64,000 bases of DNA from Progne subis subis. Its lineage: Eukaryota > Chordata > Aves > Passeriformes > Hirundinidae. The stretch's first letter is position 1, and each line of letters starts with the position of its first letter. The stretch covers positions 30,037 through 94,036 of the forward strand of contig JAKJHU010001684.1 in NCBI GenBank assembly GCA_022316685.1. Reading direction: 5' to 3'. A model generated the notes under the pieces. That model ran no database searches. It worked only from the letters and a program-made list of their open reading frames with translations, and had not been told where the DNA came from. Shown here piece after piece: positions 55,974 through 64,000 of the stretch. The position numbers were made by a program, and so were the translations under genes.

Positions 55974-57372
55974 ATGATTCCCGCGGCTTGGAGTGCTGGA
56001 CCCGGCTGCACAAACGCCTGGAGAGTGGAGCAGAGCCCCGTCGTGGTGATCCTGCTGTGCGCCCTGTGCATTCCAGCGGCGCTTCCCGCGGGATCTGAGC
56101 TTCCCTCGGGATCGGGATCAGAGCTTTCCTCTGGATCTGAGCTTCCCTCGGGATCGGGATCAGAGCTTTCCTCCGGAGCTGAGCTTCCCCCAGGATCGGG
56201 ATCAGAGCTTTCCTCTGGATCGGGAATCTTGAGCTTCCCCTCAGGCTCAAGATCTGAGCTTCCTTTGGGATCAAGCTCAGAGCTTCCTTCAGGCTCAGGA
56301 TCTGAGTTTCCCTCGGGATTGGGATCAGAGCTTTCCTCCAGATCTGAGCTTCCCTCAGGATCGGGATCAAGGATCTAGAGCTTCCCTCAGGATCAGGATC
56401 GGGACCAGAGCTTCCCTCAGGATCAGGATCTGAGCTTCCCTCGGGATCAAGCTTGGAGCTTCCCTCAGGCTCGGGATCGGAGCTTCCCTCAGGCTCAGGA
56501 TCTGAGCTTCCCTCAGGCTCGGGATCGGAGCTTCCCTCAGGCTCAGGATCTGAGCTTCCCTCAGGCTCGGGATCGGGCTCAGAGATTCCCTCGGCATCCG
56601 AGCTTTCACCTCAGGCTCGGATCGGGCTCAGAGATTCCCTCGGCATCCGAGCTCCCCGCGCTGCTGGAGCTGCAGGTCGTGCTGGCGGTGAACTCCAACC
56701 GCCGTGCAGCGTCACGTGCGGCTGGGTGTGAAGGAGGAGCAGGTCTGCCAGCTCAGCCCGGCCGGGGAGTACCGCAATTGCTCCATGGTGCGCTCCCGCT
56801 GCCTCACCGATTGGATTCTGCGGCTGCAGCACTCTCAGCGTTACCCGAGGGAAAACCCTTCCGCCTCGTCTGCCTCTCCCCGGACGCCGCCGGCCTGGTG
56901 GGACGGAGTTACGGCTTACAGCTGGAGGTTCTCCCGCGGGCTCATCACCACCAACGACCTCCTGTTCCAGCCCTTCCGCCATCCCCAAGCCCTTCCCTCA
57001 GCTTCTCGCCGGCTCTGGAGTCGCATTCCGGCACCTACCGCTGCGACGTGCAGGAGCTGAGCTCCTTCCACCTGGTCAAGAGGATCTACTTCGGCCTCAG
57101 GGTGATCCCCGGGGATCTGGTGGATCTGAAACTTCCAGAAATCCCTGACCTGGGAGCAGCGGCTGGCGGCGGGGGAGGCGGCGGGGAACGGCAGCGGCGC
57201 CGCGGAGCGGGAGCGGGAGCGGCGCCGGGGTCTGTGGGAGCAGCCCTGGTTCCACGAGGCGATGCTGGGAGTCAGCAGCGGGATCATCCTGGGAATCCTC
57301 CTCAGCCTGGGGCTCTGCTGCCTGGGCAGCGCCCGCAGGAGAGGGGCAGCGGGGCCAACGAACGGAGCTTGA
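55974..57372 (+). pseudogene. TMEM81: TMEM81, single-exon Ig-like transmembrane protein, frameshifted (pseudogene or sequence errors)
   Basis: The frame from ATG 55974 gives a hydrophobic signal segment (VVVILLCALCIPAALPAG) and then a SELPSGSG repeat; this frame meets TAG at 56376. The conserved body follows in changing frames: LLELQVVLAVNS, CSVTCG, GVKEEQVCQLSP, RSRCLTDWI, KPFRLVCLSPDAAGLVGRSY, YSWRFSRGLITTNDLLFQPF, SHSGTYRCDVQELSSFHLVK and RIYFGLRVIPGDLVDL. Last comes a clean 75-codon tail with the membrane span (MLGVSSGIILGILLSLGLCC) and TGA at 57370-57372. These match TMEM81 (about 255 residues; one Ig-like domain, C-terminal span), a sperm protein that works with IZUMO1 and SPACA6. Seven or eight indels are needed, near 56700, 56723, 56833, 56853, 56916, 56985, 56996 and 57130. 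Six in a row are +1. Substitutions look few, so assembly error remains a live alternative to decay. Orientation and position fit the RBBP5-TMEM81-CNTN2 order. Confidence 0.7.
56088..56650 (+). repeat. About 24-bp minisatellite in the TMEM81 N-terminal region
   Basis: Units of GGATCTGAGCTTCCCTCGGG plus ATCG encode SELPSGSG-type octets; about 23 copies with indels that change frame (0, then 2, then 0). The stop at 56376 lies inside it. Confidence 0.9.
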
Positions 57373-60300
57373 CGCGATTCCCCCGTCCCCGGATCTTTGT
57401 TAGGATCGGGAGTTCAGGGGGGGATCCTTGGGATCCACTCTGGGGTTTTGATCCTTCCAACTCAGGACACTCCATGGATCCCATTACTAATGGGAAATTT
57501 ATAATTTATAATTATTTTCTACAGACACAGTTCATAAATGAATATTTTCAGCCACTTTGGAGCCTGGATTAGGAATTCAGGGTGGGATTCTTGGGGTCTT
57601 CCACTGCTGGGTTTTGGTGATCCTTCACTTCCAGCTCAGGACACTCCATGGACCCCATTACTAATGGGAAATTTATAATTTATAATCTATTTTCTACAGA
57701 AGCAGTTTATAAATTAATATTTTCGGCCACTTTGGAACCTGGATTAGGAATTCAGGAATTCAGGGTGGGATTCTTGGGATCCTCCACTGCTGGGTTTTGG
57801 TGATCCTTCTCTTCCAACTCAGGACACTCCATGGATCCCATATTTACTGGGATATTTATAATTAATTTTCTACAGAAGCAGTTTATAAATTAATATTTTT
57901 GGCCACTTTGGAGCCTGGAAATTCAGGACAGGGCTGGAGAACCGGTGCTGGATTTCCAGCAGATGCTTCCAGAGGAATTCTGGAATGATCCAGCTGGGAC
58001 TTGGAGCACCCTGAGGCACAGCAAAAGCTCCCAGCTCCTCCAAAGGGACTTTGCTTTTTTAAATTTAACTTCCCACCCTTATTCCTGTCAGATTTCCTCG
58101 AATTTCCTTCCTGGAAAAAGCATTTTCTGGGATATTCCTGGGTGGTGCCGGGCGGGGAGCGGCGGGAAGCAGGAGACCAGAGCTGGGGGTGTCTGATCCT
58201 CTCAGGGCTGAGCTCATCCCTAAAATCCTTACAGGAACAGCTCCCTGGGATTGGGATCTGTCATTTTTCCTGGTGATTAATGAGGATAGAGCAGGAATTC
58301 TGCGGGGAGTGGAATCCATTGAGGGATTTATAAAATACCTTTTGTTTAATTCTATTTTCTTTTCATATTTGCTGTTTGTTCCCTTTTTCCCTGTGAGCTA
58401 CGGGAGCAACCCAAATCCAGGGAAAACAACAGCACAGCTCTAACACTGGGAAAATTGAGAAATTCCCGAGCTCTTCCTGTTACCAAAATGACACAAAAAT
58501 GCTTTGATATTGAAAAAAAAATGAGTACGGAGGGAAATAATTTTATTTATTTGAATGAAAACCAAACCAGGCACTTTGCAGAGCTGATTCCCAGAGGGTT
58601 TTTTTGTTGGGTTTTTTTTTTTTTTTTTCCACCTCCTGAACATGGAAAAATTGGGAATGACCCATCACAGCGGGCTGGGAGTTAATGGTCCAGAGCTGCC
58701 CCATCTGCAGGACCCTCTCTGCTCTTTGTCATGGAAATTTCGGTGTCTTGGGCCCAGCTGGGATTCCCAAATCCAGCGGGATGAAAGCTCCGGCACAATC
58801 CAGCTCTGCTGGGGGGGAGTCAGAGCACGAGCCAAAAATCTCCTTCATCTTTGATTGTGGGTTTATTTTTTTTTATTATTTTTTTAATTTCTGAGGGGAG
58901 CCAGATGCCCTGAGCGGGGAGAACGAATCCATAATTGGAATTTTTGTTTGAAGGCCGAGGGCTGGGATGGCCACTGGGGTCCAGCTGTCACGAAAGGCTT
59001 CAATGGGAATTTTGAGGGGGTGCTCTTTGATTTTTGAAAGGATATTAAGGATTGGGGGTTTATCCTAAGGATGTTTATCCTAACAGGGGAAGGAAGGAAA
59101 AGGGAATAGCAGAGGCTGGAGCTCAGGGCAAGCAGGGAAGTAAAAATCCTTGGAGGAGCATCTCCATCTCTCCTTTTTTCCATCTGTCCCTGCAAAATCC
59201 TCTTTCCTTAATCACCGCCGCGGAATTCCCACCATAAACCGCAGGAATTCAGGGAAAAAAGTGTCTCTGCTCTGAGCTGGTGCCTGAACTCCCTTTTCCC
59301 AATTTTTCACAATCACCTGGAGGCGAGGATGGCACAGACTCCATGGAAACCCTGGACTCCATGGAAACCCGGGGAACTCTGAACTCCATGGAAACCCTGG
59401 AGTTTCCGGGAGTTCTGTGTGCTCCCCATTCCCAGCTGGAGGAATTCCCGTGGTCCTGAGCTTTAGGGAGCAATCGGGAGCTTCCAGGGCTGCTCTGGGC
59501 ACATCTGGGAGCAGAGGGATTGTGAAGAAATCCCTGCAATCTCCTCAGGCTTCCCGGTAATGTCAGTGTCACTCCTTGGATGGCAGCAAAAACCCCATGA
59601 GCCGATTTTGGGGATTTCTGGCTCCTCCATCCTCTGCTCCTGGCACCGTTATCCCGTTCCCTGATCCACTGGGATAGAATTCCTGTTCCCACCTTTCCCT
59701 CTCGCTGCTGATGTCCCTGCAGGGTGACCAGCTGCTGTCCCTGCAGCTCCCAGGGAGCTGAGCTTGGAGCTCTGGAACCTTTGGGATCACCAGAGGCCGG
59801 AGCTCCTTCCCTCCATCCTTCCCTCTCTCCATCCTCCCCCCAATTCCCATGAATTCCCCTTCTCTCCCTGCCCCTGCACGCCTTTCACCCCTGGGCTGTA
59901 TCTTAGGAAGCTCCAAGAGGTTTTAAGGAGGATTCCTTAAAAAATCCTCCCGTTGCTGGCTCTGGCTAGGATTTAAATGTAGGTTTTTGTCGTTTCCCGA
60001 GGTCTGAATGCCGGATTTGGAGGTGCAGATCCTTCCCCGTGCCTCTCCCAAACCCTGGATCGAAGGAATGGCAGAAGGGACTGCCCAAAACGGGGCTTAA
60101 CAAAGCCTGAGCTGCCCTGTCTGGAGAGGGATTTCCCTGCCACCACCTGGGCTAGAAAGGGCGAGGAATTGGCATTTAAGGGAATTCTGCACCTCAGGGC
60201 CCAGCCAGGAAATTCTAGGATTAGGATTGCCCAGGCCAGCTCTGTTTTCTTCTGGGATTGAGGAATTGCAGCCAGGGAAAAGTCCCTAAAAAACCCTTGG

Positions 60301-61000
60301 GATGGAACCGGCAGCAACACCAATCAGTTCTCGTTAACTTTGGTCAGCGGCTTTACTGGGAGACAGGGATTTCAACAGGAACAGGCGATTCCCAGCCAGT
60401 CCTGCGGGTGCTCAGCTCAGCAGTCCAGCTTTTCTCTGGAGCGGAGGGGGATTCTCAGCATCCCTCGGGAATGTTCCAGTCAGAGCTGGAATCCGGAGCC
60501 GCTTCCTGGCTGCATCTCAGCCTTTGCAGCCCCAATTCCGAGCCTGGAATTTTGGGCTGGATGAATTCTCAGTGCAGGGAGAGGAATCCGAGTCCAGATT
60601 TTCCTTGTGGTCCCGGCCGTGGCTTCCTTGAATCTCCCATTCCGGTTTTAATTTTGTTGTTTTTTGAAGTTCCTTCTTTAAGCCTCTCTGCAACTGGGTT
60701 TATCGACACCTCTGTTTTTAGGCAGAGCTGCCCGAATTAGGGATTCTGGGAAAGGATCCCCTTCTCCCCAGACAGAAGGGAAAGAGGCAAAGGGGGTGAC
60801 AAATCTGCCCCGAAAGGACGTGGGATGTGGGAAAACACGGAATTTGCGCCTCACAGCTGAGACAAGCACCAGGCTGGGGCTGCAGGTGAACGCCAGAGTT
60901 GTAAAAAAAGCTTTTCAGGCTGTGGCAGAGCTCGATCCTCCCGTGGATTTGTCTCCTTGGGCTGGCTCCTGCAGGATTTGGCTCTTTTTTTTTTGTGGGG
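57373..61000. other. TMEM81-CNTN2 convergent region
   Basis: 57440-57920 holds a triplicated unit of 173-183 bp. A possible poly(A) signal for a long CNTN2 3' UTR is TTTATT (AATAAA on minus) at 58862-58867. 59330-59400 has four CTCCATGGAAACCC-type units. The rest looks unique and non-coding. Confidence 0.6.
57425..57925. repeat. Triplicated 173-183-bp unit 3' of TMEM81
   Basis: GGACACTCCATGGA recurs at 57466, 57639 and 57822. Each is followed by GAAATTTATAATTTATAA, TTTTCTACAGA and TATTTTxGGCCACTTTGGA. Confidence 0.88.
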
Positions 61001-61504
61001 AAAAGGATGGATCCCGTCCCACAGGTGCTCCGAGCTGGCTGTGGTGGGATGGGTGTGGAACATGCTGGTCCCTGGACTCCTCAGTCCCCGTCCCCCCACG
61101 GAATTCACTGTACAGAGTTAAGAAAAAAACGTCATATTTAGCAGTCTGGTTATCTCGTACATGGCTTCAATAAGGCAGAAAACCTATGGATACAGTGAGG
61201 GGGGGGGGTGGGCAGTTGGCTGCAGAATTCCCGGAGAATTCTTCGTTTTCCTCGTTTTCCTTAAAAAAACACTTAACCGCTTAAAAGACCCCACGTCTTG
61301 TACGAAAGCTTTTGTTCCTCCAAACCAAACCAACCAACCAAACAAACAGAAAAAAAGCCGTTTCCTAATTTCTTCCTCCCTTCCAACCGCGCCGTCCGAT
61401 CCTCTCCCCGCCGTGCTGCCCCGCTCCCGAGTGGGATTTGCCGAACGCCGCGTTGTTCCCGCGGGAGGGGGAGGATTCGCGTCCGGAGCCGCGATGGGGC
61501 GCGG
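61001..61504 (-). other. CNTN2 proximal 3' UTR (inferred)
   Basis: Non-coding sequence directly after the CNTN2 stop with short A/C-rich runs (CCAAACCAAACCAACCAACC near 61320) and a G(10) run near 61200. Where the UTR ends is not clear. Confidence 0.5.
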
Positions 61505-61614
61505 TCAGAGCTCCAGGGAGATGATCAGGGCCAGCATCAGCAGGGAGCTGGCGGCGATGAACACGACGTGCGGCGCTGGCCTGGTCCCCGAGTCCTCCAC
61601 CATCATGCTGGTCC
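61505..61614 (-). CDS. CNTN2: CNTN2 last coding exon
   Basis: [19 protein letters not shown] then the hydrophobic tail ending ISLEL and TGA at 61507-61505. The acceptor is CTGTTTTTCCAG on minus. Confidence 0.95.
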
Positions 61615-63561
61615 CTGGAAAAACAGGGAACAGGGGAAGGGCGGCTGTGGGGTGGCGCGGACACCATGGGGATCTTGGGGGTTTGTGGTTTGTTTGTTTT
61701 TTGGGTGTTTTTTTTGTGTGTTTGGTGCTGATGAAACTCCTGGGAATGATGGGAACTGGAATCTGGGGGAATTCACCCCTGAATTTAGGGAATTTGCTGG
61801 AGCTGTGGCCCCACAGAAATCCCCACAGGGATTTCGCTCTTAGTGGAAAGCTTAAATGGTTTTTAGTTCTTAAACACTCGGGAAGTTGGGGGTTGTGGGG
61901 TCTCGAGGCTGCGAAGCCTGGGTCAGGCTGGATGGAGTTTGGGAAGAGGAGAGGGGAGAAGGAGGAGAGTCAGGAATTCCTGTGAGTGAACAGCACAAGG
62001 GAACCAAAGGCTGATTCCAGGAAAACACAGTTCCAGAAAAGGCCAGTTCCAGAGCCTCAACCTAAAACACTGCGGGAGAACGTTCTTCCGTGGCTCTGGA
62101 AGGGAGAGTGGGATTTTAAAACGCAGTTTATTGGGATTGTGCTGTGTGCAGGGTGGGAGGGGCCTGACTGAGCCCTTCCCGCTCGGAAGGGGAAGGACAG
62201 GAGCTGTGGAGAACCTTGGAAAGGGGAATGGAGAGGGTGTGGTCAGGTGTGGGTGTGGTCAGTGGAATAAGTGTGGCCAGCATGTTGGGTGTGGTCAGCA
62301 GAGTGGGTGTGGTCAGGTGTGGGTGTGGTCAGCAGAGTGGGTGTGGCCAGTGAGGTGGGCGTGGCCAGAGGCGCGCAGGTACCGCTGTTCCGCAGGATGT
62401 GAACTTCTGCCGGGGTCCCGTCCCCGCCGGGCCCGGTCACCCGGATCTGCACGAAGGCGTGAGTGAAATCCTCGGGGACGGGGATGTCGATCTGGCTCCT
62501 GCTGGCCAGGTACAGGGTGGGGGCCGAGTGGGAATCCTGCCTGTAGAGCATCTGTGGGAAGAGGGAATGCTGAGCCCCTGCTCCCCGTGCTTTCCGTGGA
62601 TCCCCTCCAGGAGAAGCCCGGCCACGCCGGCCGTACCTTGTACCCCGTCACCGCCGACTCGTCCGCCTTGGCCACCACGGGATCCCACTTGATGCTGACC
62701 GTGGAGCCGGAAAAACTCCAGGAGATGTTCCCAGGCGGCCTCTTTGGTGCTGAGGGAGTCAAAAACCAGACAGGGACTGGGTAAATCAGGGAGCGAGGAG
62801 AAGGCTGTGCTGGTCCCAGCCACCCCCTGAGCCTCGGCAGCGCTGTCACCACTGTGGGGCGTTCCAAGATCAAACTGGGGCGATTTTGGGGGATCCTGTG
62901 GGAAGCGGAGGGGTCGGGGCTCACTCACGGGGCCTGGTGGTGGTGACGTTGGTGGAGGCGCTGGGGGGACCGGTCCCTGCCCGGTTGTAGGCTCGCACGG
63001 ACACGTGGTAGATGGTGTTGGGGTTCAGGCCGGTGACGTGAGCCGATGTCACCGGCCCCGCTGTCCTCACTCTGTCAGCCGCCTCTTCCTTGTCCCCGTC
63101 CTTCCAGTACCGGATCTGCGCAGAAAAAGGTGGGTTTAGGAAGGAGAGATCTGCAAATCCCGGGTCAGCCCATCCTGAAGGGCCTTCGGGTGCCGATTGC
63201 TGTGAGTTTTGCTTTGTGCATGCCCAGGAATGAGGCCGCGGCCTCCTGGGAAAGGCAGGCAGGAAAAGTGGGATGATTCCCTGTAATCTCTCCTGAGAGA
63301 GCAGTGCCAGCCCCGTTGGAACCACTCGGTGTGAATCATACCCCACCTCTGGAATCAAAGGGCTGTTTCCTTTCACCTCACATAACCCAGGAGAATTTTC
63401 CTTGCTGGGCTCTCAGGGTCTCCCATTCCCACTGGAATCTCCTACCTCGTATCCCAGAAGCACTCCGGTCGCTTCTCCCTGCTCCACGGGCTCCCAGGAC
63501 ACGTCCATCTCCGAGGACAGGACAGACTTGGCAATGACCCTGTATGGAGACTCTTTGGGTT
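61505..63561 (-). CDS. CNTN2: CNTN2 (axonin-1/TAG-1), last five coding exons; gene continues right of window
   Basis: Coding segments on minus: 63561-63446, 63115-62929, 62749-62637, 62551-62383, 61614-61505. All joins keep frame (231 codons plus TGA). They encode the end of fibronectin type III repeat 3 onward: [20 protein letters not shown], then [40 protein letters not shown], the FnIII-4 segment [56 protein letters not shown], and the C-terminal hydrophobic GPI signal [22 protein letters not shown]2 is a GPI-anchored Ig/FnIII adhesion molecule of axons and myelin juxtaparanodes that pairs with CNTNAP2 (literature). The N-terminal six Ig domains and earlier exons are outside the window. 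Confidence 0.96.
62235..62365. repeat. GTGTGGTCAG minisatellite in CNTN2 last intron
   Basis: About nine units of GTGTGGTCAGCAGAGTGG / GTGTGGTCAGGTGTGG, 18 bp from the donor of the penultimate exon. Confidence 0.85.
62383..62551 (-). CDS. CNTN2: CNTN2 penultimate coding exon
   Basis: [56 protein letters not shown] plus one base; end of the fourth FnIII repeat. Donor GTACCT. Confidence 0.95.
62637..62749 (-). CDS. CNTN2: CNTN2 coding exon, start of FnIII-4
   Basis: [37 protein letters not shown]; acceptor CTCCCTCAG, donor GTACGG. Confidence 0.94.
62929..63115 (-). CDS. CNTN2: CNTN2 coding exon, end of FnIII-3
   Basis: [53 protein letters not shown] plus one base; donor GTGAGT. Confidence 0.95.
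63446..63561 (-). CDS. CNTN2: CNTN2 coding exon, FnIII-3 start
   Basis: [38 protein letters not shown]; acceptor GTCTTTCAG, donor GTAGGA. No earlier CNTN2 exon is seen in 63562-64000. Confidence 0.94.
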
Positions 63562-63919
63562 CTGAAAGACAGGAATAAAATCCCGTTCCTGACTTTGGGC
63601 CTCGTCGGGAACGAAAGGTTTTCCTGCAGCATCATCCGGCGGGCAGACAGCTGGTGGTGTGTTACAGAGCCAGGGGAAGGGATTTAGGGAATTAGGAGGA
63701 CAAGCAGGGCCACAGCTGTGAGCTCTGGGATCCGTGTCTGCCCGAGGCTCTGGGGCGCTCGGGGCTGGGCTTAGGGAATCGTTTGGAGTAGAGGAACGTG
63801 GTGCTGGAAATGTTGTCCTGGGAGCCAAAGGAATGTCCGAGATCCTGGATGGACACGGATCTGCAGGGATCTGGCTGAGGAAAGGCAGAGGGTTGGACAA
63901 AATGGGGAATTCTGAGTCT

Positions 63920-64000
63920 CTGCAGTCGTGGAATGGTTTGGGGGGAAGGGGCCTTAAGGCTCCTCCAGTGCCACCCTCTGCCAGGACAGGGACACCTTCC
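63920..64000 (-). mobile_element. CR1-like element running off the window
   Basis: GTGGAATGGTTTGGGGGGAA, GGGGCCTTAAGGCTCCTCCA and CAGGACAGGGACACCTTCC is the reverse complement of the CR1 3' end. Confidence 0.75.

Overview
This is a vertebrate nuclear DNA window, almost certainly from a bird. It holds spliced genes with GT-AG introns, many truncated CR1-like retroelement tails on both strands, CpG-island promoters, compact introns and very dense minisatellites. The gene order TMCC2(-) / DSTYK(+) / RBBP5(+) / TMEM81(+) / CNTN2(-) is the mirror image of human 1q32.1 (CNTN2-TMEM81-RBBP5-DSTYK-TMCC2). The high GC content, short introns and repeat density suggest a microchromosome, and a passerine is plausible; both points are inference.

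Layout. 1-8.95 kb: the 5' part of TMCC2 on the minus strand (coding exons 1 and 2; the rest lies left of the window) with a repeat-filled intron. 8.5-9.9 kb: a divergent CpG-rich promoter shared by TMCC2 and DSTYK. 9.67-33.39 kb: complete DSTYK, 13 coding exons, about 1143 codons against about 929 in human. 33.4-34.9 kb: DSTYK 3' UTR. 35.3-36.3 kb: RBBP5 CpG island. 35.63-52.30 kb: complete RBBP5, 14 coding exons, about 539 codons. 52.3-54.5 kb: RBBP5 3' UTR. 55.97-57.37 kb: TMEM81, recognisable along most of its length but broken by a series of one-base frameshifts. 61.5-63.56 kb: the last five coding exons of CNTN2 on the minus strand, ending in a GPI-anchor signal.

The genes do not form one pathway. 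DSTYK is a dual-specificity kinase. RBBP5 is a core subunit of the MLL/SET1 histone H3K4 methyltransferases. TMCC2 is an ER membrane protein. TMEM81 is a sperm membrane Ig-like protein of the IZUMO1/SPACA6 fertilisation complex. CNTN2 (axonin-1/TAG-1) is a neuronal GPI-anchored adhesion molecule.

What is unusual is how tandem repeats have invaded the genes. By rough tally about 20 kb of the 64 kb is tandem repeat. Several arrays lie in or touch coding sequence: an in-frame 33-bp x 18 array in DSTYK exon 2, an in-frame 24-bp x 5 array in DSTYK exon 3, seven extra copies of the 3' end and splice donor of DSTYK exon 4, six tandem 3'-splice-site look-alikes just before RBBP5 exon 4, and a SELPSGSG-type array in the N-terminal part of TMEM81. 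No prokaryote-style system, CRISPR array, tRNA or rRNA was found.
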